Below, piece by piece: positions 51,227 through 61,364 of a DNA stretch of 64,000 nt. Under the pieces are notes generated by a model. The model worked only from the letters and a program-made list of their open reading frames with translations, had not been told where the DNA came from and searched no databases. Made by a program: the position numbers and the translations under genes. Numbering within the stretch: the first letter of the stretch is position 1; every line of letters starts with the position of its first letter. The DNA is taken from contig NZ_JAFBBW010000001.1 in assembly GCF_016907355.1 (NCBI RefSeq), positions 1,178,001 to 1,242,000 on the forward strand, read 5' to 3'. The DNA comes from Agromyces aurantiacus (GTDB lineage: Bacteria; Actinomycetota; Actinomycetes; Actinomycetales; Microbacteriaceae).

Positions 51227-52288
51227 ATGACCCTCCACGCCGACGAGCTGCCGATCACCGCCGACCTCGCGGCATCCGTCGTTCGCCGGGAACGCCCCGA
51301 CTGGGCCCACCTGCCGCTCGCGCCCGCCGGCGGCGGCACCGACAACGTCATGTTCCGGCTCGGCGACGAACTCCTCGTGCGGATGCCGCGCACCCCCGGC
51401 GGCGTCGGCTCGCTGCACAAGGAGCGCGAGTGGCTGCCGCGGCTCGCGCCCGCGCTGCCAGTGCGCATCCCCGAGCCGGTGCACGCGGGATCGCCGTCGC
51501 CGGACTACCCGCTCGACTGGGCGGTGTACCGGTGGATCGACGGCGCCCCTCCCGCATCCGACACGGTCGCCGACTGGGCGCGGTTCGGCGCCGACGTGGC
51601 CGAGTTCGTCCGCGACCTGCACGGCATCGACCTGATGGGGCAGGAGCGCGCCGGGGCGCTGAGCTGGTACCGCGGCGGCAGCCTGCGCGAGACCGAGTCC
51701 TGGGTGGGGCCGGCGTTCGCGGCATCCCGCCCGCTCGTGGGCGACGCGCTCGACCTCGATCGCCTCGAGGCGTGGTGGCGCGACGGGCTGGCGCTGCCCG
51801 ACTCGCCCGCGGCGCACGTCTGGCTGCACGGCGACCTGCGGCCAGGCAACCTGCTCGCCCACGAGGGCCGGTTGCACGCGGTGATCGACTTCGGCGCGCT
51901 CTCGGTCGGCGCGCCCGACGCCGAACACGCCGCGATCTGGGACCTCCCGCCCGAGGCCCGCCGCGCGTACTGGCACGCGCTCGACCTCGACGAGCACACC
52001 TGGTTGCGCGCCCGCGCGTGGGCGATCGTGGTCGCCATCAGCGGCATCCCGTACTACTGGGAGACGTTCCCCGAGTTCGTCGCCGAGTGCCGGGCGCGGC
52101 TCGAGTCGATCCTCGCCCACGCTGACGCCGAAGCCGAGGCCGAGGCCCTCGCTCCGGCGAGCCCCGTGCCGCGCCCGCCCGGCGGGTCGGCCCACGAGAG
52201 TATGGCGAATGCACCGTCGGGGCCGCCGGAACGGTGCATTCGGCATACTCTCGCCGACCGCGCCGTGACGACGAGGGGCCCGGGATGA
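51227..52288 (+). CDS. Aminoglycoside phosphotransferase-like kinase
   Basis: The 353-residue protein has the APH/choline-kinase fold: GGGTDNVMFRLGD (P-loop region, about 35-47), R52-M-P-R in the N-lobe, the Brenner motif HGDLRPGN (201-208) with D203 as base, and metal-binding IDFG (220-223). It would phosphorylate a small alcohol, either an antibiotic or a metabolite. The last 31 residues are unusual: the palindromic repeat at 52195 is read as residues 323-342, and the stop codon lies in a hairpin. The ancestral protein probably ended before residue 320. Confidence 0.82.
   Translation: MTLHADELPITADLAASVVRRERPDWAHLPLAPAGGGTDNVMFRLGDELLVRMPRTPGGVGSLHKEREWLPRLAPALPVRIPEPVHAGSPSPDYPLDWAVYRWIDGAPPASDTVADWARFGADVAEFVRDLHGIDLMGQERAGALSWYRGGSLRETESWVGPAFAASRPLVGDALDLDRLEAWWRDGLALPDSPAAHVWLHGDLRPGNLLAHEGRLHAVIDFGALSVGAPDAEHAAIWDLPPEARRAYWHALDLDEHTWLRARAWAIVVAISGIPYYWETFPEFVAECRARLESILAHADAEAEAEALAPASPVPRPPGGSAHESMANAPSGPPERCIRHTLADRAVTTRGPG
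52195..52253. repeat. Palindromic repeat element, copy 2
   Basis: Arms of 23 bases (52195-52217 and 52231-52253) begin CGAGAGTATGGCGAATGCAC and match copy 1 (46525) except for one base in the left arm; the 13-base loop differs. Here the element lies inside the open frame of the kinase gene, adding about 20 codons near the 3' end. The repeat is probably a dispersed palindromic element that moved into the gene. Confidence 0.78.
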
Positions 52289-52302
52289 CCCGGGCCCCTC
52301 GT
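52271..52302. terminator. Strong bidirectional hairpin at kinase stop codon
   Basis: Perfect 14-base arms, ACGAGGGGCCCGGG and CCCGGGCCCCTCGT, enclose ATGA. The kinase stop codon TGA lies at 52286-52288 in the loop. The convergent hydrolase gene ends at 52337. The stem is almost entirely G and C, so it is stable enough to terminate in both directions despite having no T-tract. Confidence 0.6.
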
Positions 52303-52336
52303 GCGGGTGCGCCGCGACAAGCGGCCGGCGTCGGAC

Positions 52337-53855
<1,519 letters not shown>

Positions 53856-53943
53856 CGCGCGCGCGGACCGGCGTCCGAGGAGGATCCGAGGTGGGTCGCA
53901 GTCCCGTGCGGTCAGGTCCTCGCGCAGTTCGAATGGAACTCGC

Positions 53944-54309
53944 TCAGTCGAGCTCGCGGAGCTCCGTCGTCCGCTCGCTCGGCCTATCGCCGGTGTTGAC
54001 GACGCCCTGCGGCTCGATGAGCAGGGCCGAGACCTCGCCATCCGCCTTCGGGCAGTGCGCGACGCCGCGGGGAACGACGTACACGTCGCCCGGCCCGAGC
54101 TCCACGTCGCCGTCCCGGAGCTGGATCACGAGCCGGCCCGAGACGACCATGAACAGCTCGTCGGTGTCGGGGTGCGAATGCCAGGTGAACTCGCCGAGCA
54201 GCTTCACGACCTTGACGTCGTAGTCGTTGACACTCGCGAGCCGTCGCGGCTGCCAATGCTCGGAGAACGAGTCGAGGGCGGCCTGCACGTTGCGAATCCG
54301 AGCGCTCAT
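53944..54309 (-). CDS. Cupin domain protein
   Basis: The 121-residue cupin contains HSHPDTDELFMVVSGRLVIQLRDGD (about 44-68, metal ligands H44, H46 and E51) and the second motif PGDVYVVPRGVAHCPKAD with H86 or so. Such proteins are mannose-isomerase-like, dioxygenase-like or ligand-binding. It converges on the CGNR gene. The start at 54309 abuts the remnant region to its right. Confidence 0.8.
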   Translation of the reverse strand: MSARIRNVQAALDSFSEHWQPRRLASVNDYDVKVVKLLGEFTWHSHPDTDELFMVVSGRLVIQLRDGDVELGPGDVYVVPRGVAHCPKADGEVSALLIEPQGVVNTGDRPSERTTELRELD

Positions 54310-54399
54310 CAACCGATCCTCGCACGCGGCGGGCGGCCCGTACATCCGCCGATCGCGAGCCCCGCCGGCGACGCGAGCCCTCGCGGCGGGAAAGGCTGG

Positions 54400-54545
54400 T
54401 CAGGCGGGGTCGATCCGAACTCCGTCGCCGACTCCTCGACGGTGAGGTCCTCGATGATCCGGATGCCGCGTGCGGGCTCGGCCACCGCGCCGATGACCGT
54501 GCCGAAGCGCTCGCGATCGGTGCAGACGGCCGTCACGCACATGGA
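54400..54545 (-). pseudogene. Decayed duplicate of the gene at the right edge
   Basis: Bases 54400-54519 match 63880-64000 closely on the minus strand: the frames give DRERFGTVIGAV, then ARGIRIIEDLTV and ESAT in both. The edge copy ends with a stop (TGA at 63880-63882). Here one base is missing near 54418, so the frame runs past the old stop into unrelated codons. The similarity continues upstream to about 54545 as far as can be seen (CVTAVCT). The front part of the gene is absent before the DUF1579-like gene, so it is a fragment. Confidence 0.65.
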
Positions 54546-54606
54546 TCGACCGGGCTCGGCGTGGAGTCGTGGCACGTCACCAGCGTCGGAGCCTGTTCCG
54601 GCCGTT

Positions 54607-55080
54607 TCACGCCCGCGTGTGCACCATCCGCCAGTTCACGGGCGCCCAGGTCGCGCCGCCGTCGAACGAGAAGTCCTGCTCCCACACCGGATGCGCGGTC
54701 GCGGTCTCGAGCCAGTGGAAGCGGGCGAGGAACGCCCGCCCGCCGGCCTCCGCCTCGCCGACGAACGTGCCGCGTCCGTCGACGAAGCGCCCCCGCACGG
54801 GATCGTCGAGCACGCCGGGCCGTGATGTCGACGCCCACCAGATCGCCCACTCGTCGGTCGCCGGGTCGAACAGCCGCAGGGAGTAGCCGACGAACCCCGT
54901 GCCGTCGGGGAGGGTGCCTCGCGTCTCGTCGGCGGTGCCCAGGCCGTCGAGGATGTGCTGCACGGTCACGCGCGTGCGGAACCGCAGCCGAGGACCGTCG
55001 GGCGGCCCGAGCGTGTCGGCGAGCCGGTCGTGGTCGACGTCCCAGGTCCCGATGAGGAAGTCGAAGTCGGAGGCGGGCAT
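54607..55080 (-). CDS. Hypothetical protein, DUF1579/lipocalin-like
   Basis: The 157-residue protein opens with FDFLIGTWDVDHDRLAD, the F-L-x-G-x-W pattern of small lipocalin-like or DUF1579 proteins. Repeated strands follow with aromatic residues (GYSLRLFDPATDEWAIWWAST, FVDGRGTFVGE, WAPVNWRMVHTRA). The fold would be a beta barrel with an internal cavity. The ligand is unknown. It is separated from the GH3 gene by about 70 bases and read in the same direction, so it could be the last gene of the glycosidase operon. Confidence 0.68.
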   Translation of the reverse strand: MPASDFDFLIGTWDVDHDRLADTLGPPDGPRLRFRTRVTVQHILDGLGTADETRGTLPDGTGFVGYSLRLFDPATDEWAIWWASTSRPGVLDDPVRGRFVDGRGTFVGEAEAGGRAFLARFHWLETATAHPVWEQDFSFDGGATWAPVNWRMVHTRA

Positions 55081-55152
55081 GTCGCGTCTCCCCTCTGGGT
55101 TCGCGCGGATTCGACGCCGCCGTGGGCGGCGCAACTCCGCGTGACCCGGACT

Positions 55153-57456
55153 CTACCGGCCGGGGACGACAGCGAACCGCGCCGCCAGCAGCGCCTCGTC
55201 GCGCGACGACGGGCCGACCAGCAGCTCGAACGTCCCCGGCTCGACCACGCGCACGCCGTCGGCGTCGACGAGCGTGCAGTCGGCGACGTCGAGCTCGAGT
55301 GACACGATCCGCGATTCGCCGGGCTCGAGGTCGACGAGGCGGTACGCCTTCAGCTCCCTGTCGGCCCAGCTCACCGACGTCACGTCGTCGCGGAGGTAGA
55401 CCTGCACCACCTCGCGGGCCGGGCGGTCGCCCGTGTTCGTCACCCGCACCTCCGCCCGGACCGTCTCGTCGGGCGCGTACGCGTCGTCGAGCACGCGGAG
55501 CTCGTCGTACTCCACGGTGGTGTAGGTCAGCCCCTCGCCGAACGCGAACGCGGGGCTCTGCGTGAGGTCGGCGTACCGGGTGCCGTGCTGCCCGCGGATC
55601 TGGTTGTAGTAGGTGGGCTGCTGCCCGGCGTGACGTGCGAACGAGATCGGGAGGCGTCCGCTCGGCTCGACGAGGCCGAGCAGCAGCTCGGCGATCGCGC
55701 GGCCGCCCTCCATGCCCGGGTTCGCGGCCCAGACCAACGCCGACGCGCGCTCCACCGACGGCGGGAGCACGAGGGGCTTCGAGGCGAGCAGCACGACGAC
55801 GAACGGAGTTCCCGACGCGGCGACCGCGTCGAGCAGCGCGACCTGGTCGCCGACGAGCTCCAGCGTCGCGGTCGAGCGGCCCTCGCCCACGAGCTCGATG
55901 CGGTCGCCGACGACGACGACCGCGAGGTCGCTGCGACGCGCCAGCGCGCCCGCCTCCGCGATGAGGTCGGCATCGGGATCGCACGGCACGACCACCTGCG
56001 GCCGCGGCTGGCCGTCAGGGAAGAACGCGCCCTCGGGGTCCTCCTCGAGGGTCAGGATGCGCGCACCCTCGGCGTGCTCGACCGTCCAGTCGATCGGCGT
56101 CGTGCGCCGCAGCCCGTCGAGCACGGTCGTGATCATGCCGCGCGGATGGCCGTCCGGGAGCCAGTCCGCCTGTCCCGAGGAGCCGGCCCAGTCGCCGAGC
56201 TGCGTCTGCGCGTCGTCGGCCAGCGGCCCGATCACGGCGACGCGGCGCGGCGTGCCGTCCGAGACCGCCCGGCCCGCGGCATCCGGAACCCGTCCGTCGA
56301 GGAGGGGGAGCACGCCGTCGTTGCGCAGGAGCACGAGCGAGCGCCGGGCCGCCTCGAGGTTGAGTGACGCGTGCGCGCTGCTGCCGACGATCGCCTCGAT
56401 GCGCTCGGGGTCGGGCCGGCGGGGGTCCTCGAAGAGCCCGAACTCGAACTTCAGCAGCAGGATGCGCGAGACGGCGCGGTCGAGGTCGGATTCGGCGAGG
56501 AGGCCCCGATCGATCGCCTCGAGGGCGCCGCGGAAGAACCCGGGCGTCGTCATGACCATGTCGTTGCCGGCCTTCACCGCCGCCGCCGCGGCGTGGGCGT
56601 AGTCGGGTTGCACCTTCTGCTCCCACACCATGCGCCCGACGTTGTCCCAGTCGGTGATGAGCGTGCCCGTGTAGCCCCACTCGCCGCGGAGCACGTCGTT
56701 GAGGAGCCACTCGTTGACCGTGATCGGCACGCCGTCGGTGGTCTGGTAGCCGAGCATGAAGGTGCGGCACCCCTCCTTCGCGACCCGCTCGAACGGCGGC
56801 AGGAACCACGAGCGCAGCTTGCGGCGCGAGAGGTCGGCCTCGCTCGCGTCGCGGCCGCCCTGCGTCTCGGAGTAGCCGGCGAAGTGCTTGGCCGTTGCGA
56901 GGATCGCCGTGTCGTCGTCGAGTCCGCCGCCCTGGTAGCCGCGCACCATCGCCGAGGCGAGCTCGCCGATGAGGAACGGGTCCTCGCCGAAGGTCTCGTT
57001 CACGCGTCCCCAGCGCAGGTCGCGGGCGATGCACAGCACGGGCGAGAACGTCCAGTGCACCCCGGTGGCGGCGACCTCCTCGGCGGTCGCCCGGGCGACC
57101 CGCTCGAGCAGGTCGGGGTCCCACGACGCGGCCATGCCGAGCTGGGTGGGGAAGATCGTCGCGCCCTCGAAGAACGAGTGCCCGTGGATGCAGTCCTCCC
57201 CGACGAGGAGGGGGATGCGCAGCCGGGTCTGCGCGACCAGCTCGTGCGCGCGCGCGATGCGCTCGGGCGACGCGTGCAGGATGGATCCGACGTGCTGGTT
57301 CAGCACCTGGTCCTCGAGGTCCTCCCGGGCGTCGAGCTGCATCATCTGGCCCACCTTCTCCTCGACCGTCATGCGGCCGAGGAGGTCGGCGATGCGGTCG
57401 GCGACGGGGTGGGTCGAGTCGAGGTACATGGGGATGACGGTATCGGCCGTGGTCAC
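55153..57456 (-). CDS. GH3 family beta-glucosidase/beta-xylosidase-type glycosidase
   Basis: The 767-residue enzyme has the GH3 N-terminal TIM barrel (about residues 20-340). Its markers are RWGRVNETFGEDP (148-160), KHFAGY (190-195) and the nucleophile D269 in LITDWDN. The middle alpha/beta sandwich contains the acid/base region (RSTATLELVGDQ near 540) and the C-terminus (about 650-767) is fibronectin III-like with EVRVTNTGDRPAREVVQVYL. It cleaves beta-linked glucose or xylose from oligosaccharides. No signal peptide is seen, so it works inside the cell on imported sugars. It overlaps the permease gene by four bases. Confidence 0.9.
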   Translation of the reverse strand: MTTADTVIPMYLDSTHPVADRIADLLGRMTVEEKVGQMMQLDAREDLEDQVLNQHVGSILHASPERIARAHELVAQTRLRIPLLVGEDCIHGHSFFEGATIFPTQLGMAASWDPDLLERVARATAEEVAATGVHWTFSPVLCIARDLRWGRVNETFGEDPFLIGELASAMVRGYQGGGLDDDTAILATAKHFAGYSETQGGRDASEADLSRRKLRSWFLPPFERVAKEGCRTFMLGYQTTDGVPITVNEWLLNDVLRGEWGYTGTLITDWDNVGRMVWEQKVQPDYAHAAAAAVKAGNDMVMTTPGFFRGALEAIDRGLLAESDLDRAVSRILLLKFEFGLFEDPRRPDPERIEAIVGSSAHASLNLEAARRSLVLLRNDGVLPLLDGRVPDAAGRAVSDGTPRRVAVIGPLADDAQTQLGDWAGSSGQADWLPDGHPRGMITTVLDGLRRTTPIDWTVEHAEGARILTLEEDPEGAFFPDGQPRPQVVVPCDPDADLIAEAGALARRSDLAVVVVGDRIELVGEGRSTATLELVGDQVALLDAVAASGTPFVVVLLASKPLVLPPSVERASALVWAANPGMEGGRAIAELLLGLVEPSGRLPISFARHAGQQPTYYNQIRGQHGTRYADLTQSPAFAFGEGLTYTTVEYDELRVLDDAYAPDETVRAEVRVTNTGDRPAREVVQVYLRDDVTSVSWADRELKAYRLVDLEPGESRIVSLELDVADCTLVDADGVRVVEPGTFELLVGPSSRDEALLAARFAVVPGR

Positions 57457-58508
57457 TGGTTCTCCTCAGTCGTGGTCGCGGGTCGCACGGCGGTCACGGT
57501 GTCGTTGACGCTGAGGCCCTTCTTCTTCATGGCCCGGGCGCGCTCGCCGGCGGAGCGCAGGCGCGGGTTCACGTACTCGTCGATGCCGAAGTTGATCAGC
57601 GAGAGCGCGACGCCGATGGCCGCGATGCAGAGCCCGGGCGGCAGGTACCACCACCACTGGTTCTGCCGGAACGCGCCCTGCGCGCTCGCCCAGTTCAGGA
57701 TCGTGCCCCAGTTGTACGTCGTCACCGGGATCACGCCGATGTACGACAGCGTCGTGAGCGCAAGGATCGCGGCGGTCACCGTGCCGACGAAGCTCGCGGC
57801 GATGAGCGCCATGAGGTTGGGGAGCATCTCGACCGTGATGATGCGGTGGAGCGGCTCGCCGTTGGCGCGGGCGGCCTGGATGAAGTCGCGGTTGCGCAGC
57901 GACATCGTCTGCGCGCGCAGCACGCGGGCGCCCCACGCCCATCCGATGAGGCCGAGCACGGCGGCGATCACCGCGAGCGGCGGGTCCTCGAACATCGACG
58001 CGACGATGATGATGAGCGGGAGGCCCGGGATCACGAGGAACACGTTCGTCAGGGCCGAGAGGCTCTCGCTGCGCCATCCGCGCAGGTAGCCCGAGAGCAC
58101 CCCCACGACGATGGCGATGAGCGTGGCGATGAGCGCGGCGAGGAACCCGACGACGATCACGCCGCGGGTGCCGTGGATGACCTGGCTCAGCACGTCCTCG
58201 CCGATGTGGGTCGTGCCGAGCCAGTGCTCGGCCGACGGCGGCTGGAACCGCGCGGTGTTGTCGACGGCGGTCGGCGAGTACGGCGCGAGCACGTCGGCGA
58301 AGATCGCGACGAGCACGAAGAACCCGAGGATGGACAGGCCGGCGATCGACTTGCCGTTGCGGAACATGGCGAACGCGGAGCCGAGCCTGGATCGGAGCGT
58401 CGGCCGCGGTCCGGCGCCGCGGGCGAGCTCCTCGGCCGTGCGGATGGTCGCGGTCGCGGGGGCGCCGGCGGGGAGGTGCGTCGTCGGGTCGTTCACGATG
58501 GTGTCCAT
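57453..58508 (-). CDS. ABC transporter permease (DppC/OppC-like)
   Basis: The 351-residue protein has an N-terminal polar extension, then membrane segments and the binding-protein-dependent EAA loop (IQAARANGEPLHRIITVEMLPN, with G in the conserved place). It follows the DppB-type gene by three bases and overlaps the GH3 gene. The five-gene ABC set resembles the peptide/nickel Dpp-Opp class, but such transporters beside glycosidases often import oligosaccharides such as cello- or xylo-oligomers. Confidence 0.88.
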   Translation of the reverse strand: MDTIVNDPTTHLPAGAPATATIRTAEELARGAGPRPTLRSRLGSAFAMFRNGKSIAGLSILGFFVLVAIFADVLAPYSPTAVDNTARFQPPSAEHWLGTTHIGEDVLSQVIHGTRGVIVVGFLAALIATLIAIVVGVLSGYLRGWRSESLSALTNVFLVIPGLPLIIIVASMFEDPPLAVIAAVLGLIGWAWGARVLRAQTMSLRNRDFIQAARANGEPLHRIITVEMLPNLMALIAASFVGTVTAAILALTTLSYIGVIPVTTYNWGTILNWASAQGAFRQNQWWWYLPPGLCIAAIGVALSLINFGIDEYVNPRLRSAGERARAMKKKGLSVNDTVTAVRPATTTEENQ

Positions 58509-58511
58509 GGG

Positions 58512-59648
58512 TCAGGCCTCCGTCTGGCGGGTGCGCGGATCGAGGAAGCCGTAGGCGACGTCGGCCAGGAGGTTCGCCAGCAGGACCGAGAGCGTGATCA
58601 CGAGGAAGACGCCCTGCATGAGCGCGTAGTCCTTCGCGTTCGTGGCATCCAGCAGCAGCTTGCCGACGCCCGGATAGCTGAAGACCATCTCCATCACGAT
58701 CGTCCCGCCGACGATGAACCCGATCGAGAGCGCGAAGCTCTGGATCTGGGGGAGCACGGCGTTGCGCGCGGCGTACCCCCAGAGCACGCGCTGCTGCGGC
58801 ATCCCCTTGGCCTCGGCGACCATGACGTAGTCCTCGTCGAGCACGGTGAGCATCATGTTGCGCATGCCGAGCATCCAGCCGCCGAGGGAGGCGATGATGA
58901 TCGTCGCCGCGGGCAGCGTGCCGTGGTGGATCACCTGGCCGATGAACTCGGGCGAGAACTCCGGCGTGATCCCGACGCCGTAGGCCTTGCCGATCGGGAA
59001 CCAGCCGAGGTTCACCGAGAAGAGCGCGATCGCGAGCAGGCCCAGCCAGAAGTAGGGGATGGTGCTGAGGAAGGTGGTGATCGGGATGAGCGCGTCGAGG
59101 CGGCTCCCGCGGCGCCATCCGACGATCGCCCCGCCGATGGTGCCGATCGCGAACGAGACGAGCGTCGCGAAGCCCACGAGGCCGATCGTCCACGGCAGTG
59201 CCTGCGCGATGACCTCGGTCACCGGGCGCAGGCCGTGCAGCAGCGAGACACCGAGGTCGCCGCGCAGCAGCAGTGCCCAGTAGTCGAGGTACTGCTGCCA
59301 GAGGGTCTTGTCGGTGTCGAGGCCGAGGAGCGAGCGCAGCGCATCGGCCGCCTCGGGACTGACGTTGCGGTTGCGCGCGAGATACTGCGTGACCGCGTCG
59401 CCCTTCATCATGCGGGGCAGGAAGAAGTTGATCGTGATCGCGGCCCAGAGGGTGAAGAGGTAGAACGCGGCTCGCCCGCCGAGGAAGCGCCACGGGATGC
59501 GCGCGCGGCCCCTCACCGCGGTCGTCGCGGTGGTGCCCGCCGCGACGGCGTCGGCCTCGGCCGCGAGCTCGCGGAGGTCGCCGCGGTCGTCGAGGTCGTC
59601 GCGGTCCTGGATGTCGTCGGCTGCGAGCCGGGGCTCGATGGCGGTCAT
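58512..59648 (-). CDS. ABC transporter permease (DppB/OppB-like)
   Basis: The 378-residue membrane protein has a long polar N-terminal tail (about 50 residues with a run of Asp) and six membrane segments. The EAA motif region reads YVMVAEAKGMPQQRVLWGYAARNAVLP. DppB/OppB proteins form the channel with the DppC partner downstream. It overlaps the ATPase gene by four bases. LARNRNVSPEAADALRSLLGL after the first helix is the family's periplasmic entry loop. Confidence 0.88.
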   Translation of the reverse strand: MTAIEPRLAADDIQDRDDLDDRGDLRELAAEADAVAAGTTATTAVRGRARIPWRFLGGRAAFYLFTLWAAITINFFLPRMMKGDAVTQYLARNRNVSPEAADALRSLLGLDTDKTLWQQYLDYWALLLRGDLGVSLLHGLRPVTEVIAQALPWTIGLVGFATLVSFAIGTIGGAIVGWRRGSRLDALIPITTFLSTIPYFWLGLLAIALFSVNLGWFPIGKAYGVGITPEFSPEFIGQVIHHGTLPAATIIIASLGGWMLGMRNMMLTVLDEDYVMVAEAKGMPQQRVLWGYAARNAVLPQIQSFALSIGFIVGGTIVMEMVFSYPGVGKLLLDATNAKDYALMQGVFLVITLSVLLANLLADVAYGFLDPRTRQTEA

Positions 59649-60466
59649 TGCGCACCTCCGTGGATGCCGGATGCGGATGCGGATGTCGTGGCGAAGTGCT
59701 CGTCGGGATCGGGGGATGCCGCGCGGAGCGCCTGGGTGTACGGATGCTGCGGGCGGAGGATGACGTCGTCGGCGGACCCGCGTTCGACGACCCGTCCCTG
59801 GTTCAGCACGAGGATCTCGTCGCTGAAATGGCGCGCGGTCGCGAGGTCGTGTGTGATGTACAGCACGCCGAGGCCCTCCTCGCGCTGCAGGTCGGCGAGC
59901 AGGTTCAGCACGCCCATGCGGATCGAGACGTCGAGCATGGAGACCGGCTCGTCGGCCACGAGCAGCTTCGGCCGCGACGCGAGGGCGCGGGCGATCGCGA
60001 CCCGCTGCCGCTGGCCGCCCGAGAGCTCGTGGGGGCGCCGATCGATCACGGCGTCGGGGTCGAGGCGCACCCGCTCGAGCAGGCGCCGCACCTCGTCGTC
60101 GACCTCCGCCTTCGGCACGACGTGGTCGAGCCGGAGCGGGCGCTCGAGGTGGTACCGGATCGAGTGGTACGGGTTCAGCGAGGCGAACGGATCCTGGAAG
60201 ACCATCCGCAGCTTCTGGCGGTAGGCGCGCAGCCCGGCGCCGCGACGCGGGATCGGCTGTCCGTCGAGCCGCACCTCTCCGCTCGTGGGCGTCTCGAGCT
60301 GGGTCAGGATCTTCGCGATGGTCGACTTCCCGCTGCCGGACTGGCCGACCAGGCCGATCGTCCGGCCGGACTCGAGCGTGAAGCTCACCTCGTCGAGCGC
60401 CGTGATCCGCCCGGCGCCGCGCACCGAGTACACCTTGCTGACGCAATCGAACTCGAGGACGGTCAT
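59645..60466 (-). CDS. ABC transporter ATPase (DppF/OppF-like)
   Basis: The 273-residue protein has Walker A GQSGSGKST (about 41-49), the Q-loop, the signature LSGGQRQR (about 147-154), Walker B LLVADEPVSMLD and H-loop THDLATA. The C-terminal region has HPYTQALRAASP, the typical Opp/Dpp tail. It overlaps the DppD-type gene by four bases. Both ATPases power the permease pair. Confidence 0.9.
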   Translation of the reverse strand: MTVLEFDCVSKVYSVRGAGRITALDEVSFTLESGRTIGLVGQSGSGKSTIAKILTQLETPTSGEVRLDGQPIPRRGAGLRAYRQKLRMVFQDPFASLNPYHSIRYHLERPLRLDHVVPKAEVDDEVRRLLERVRLDPDAVIDRRPHELSGGQRQRVAIARALASRPKLLVADEPVSMLDVSIRMGVLNLLADLQREEGLGVLYITHDLATARHFSDEILVLNQGRVVERGSADDVILRPQHPYTQALRAASPDPDEHFATTSASASGIHGGAQ

Positions 60467-61287
60467 CGCCGCACCATCCCCTTCTGGGCGGTCAGTCGCG
60501 GGAAGGAGGACAGGAGGGTCTTCGTGTACTCGTCCTGCGGGTCGGTCCAGATCCGTTCCGCGGTGTCGAGCTCGACGATCTCGCCGTTCCGCATGATCGC
60601 GATGCGGTCGCTGATCTCGAGGAGCAGCGGGAGGTCGTGCGTGATGAAGATCACCGAGAAGCCGAACTCGTGACGCAGCGCCGAGATCTGCCGCAGGATC
60701 TCGCGCTGGACGAGCACGTCGAGGGCGGTGGTCGGTTCGTCCATCACCATCAGCTGGGGGCGCAGGGCGAGCGCCATCGCGATCATGACCCGCTGCCGCA
60801 TCCCGCCGGAGAGTTCGTGCGGGTACGAGCGGGACCGCTGCGCGCCCACCTTGACGATCTCGAGGAGCTCGACGACGGCCGCGCGGCGCTGCGCCCGCGT
60901 GAGGGTGAGGCGGTGCACCTCGAACACGTCCTCCAGCTGCGAGCCGATGGTCGCGACCGGGTTGAGGGAGTTCATGGCCCCCTGGAACACCATCGAGATC
61001 TTGTCCCAGCGGAAGCGGCGCATCTCGTCGGCGTCGAGGCGATTGACATCGATGTCCTCGCCGGACGCGTCGTGGAAGACGACCGATCCGCTCGTGATCA
61101 CGGCCGGCGCCTTCAGGAGGCGCTGCACGCCGTACGCGAGGGTGGTCTTGCCGCATCCGCTCTCGCCGGCGAGGCCGAGGATCTCGCCGCGCCGGACGTC
61201 GAGGCTGACGTTCCGGACGGCGCGGACGGGCGGATCGACGTCGTACACGACCGTGAAGTCGCGGACGGAGAGCAACGTGTCGCTCAT
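60463..61287 (-). CDS. ABC transporter ATPase (DppD/OppD-like)
   Basis: The 274-residue protein has Walker A GESGCGKTT (about 41-49), signature LSGGMRQRV (about 158-166), Walker B LMVMDEPTTALD and H-loop THDLPLL. The C-terminus is shorter than in many OppD proteins, ending soon after DEYTKTLLSSFPRL, a truncated form of the usual Cys-rich tail, which is missing. It follows the binding-protein gene with a hairpin between. Confidence 0.9.
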   Translation of the reverse strand: MSDTLLSVRDFTVVYDVDPPVRAVRNVSLDVRRGEILGLAGESGCGKTTLAYGVQRLLKAPAVITSGSVVFHDASGEDIDVNRLDADEMRRFRWDKISMVFQGAMNSLNPVATIGSQLEDVFEVHRLTLTRAQRRAAVVELLEIVKVGAQRSRSYPHELSGGMRQRVMIAMALALRPQLMVMDEPTTALDVLVQREILRQISALRHEFGFSVIFITHDLPLLLEISDRIAIMRNGEIVELDTAERIWTDPQDEYTKTLLSSFPRLTAQKGMVRR

Positions 61288-61317
61288 CGGTGGGGTTCCC
61301 TTCGTGATGCGGACGAT

Positions 61318-61356
61318 GGGCGGGGCGGGCGCACCACGCATGCGCTCGCCCCGCCC
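61318..61356. terminator. Hairpin downstream of the binding-protein gene
   Basis: Arms of 16 bases (61318-61333 and 61341-61356), GGGCGGGGCGGGCGCA and its partner, pair with one mismatch around a 7-base loop. It stands eight bases past the binding-protein stop codon and about 30 bases before the ATPase gene. Such hairpins after ABC binding-protein genes are known to partly stop transcription or protect the first message, giving more binding protein than transporter. Confidence 0.5.
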
Positions 61357-61364
61357 CGTTCGGG

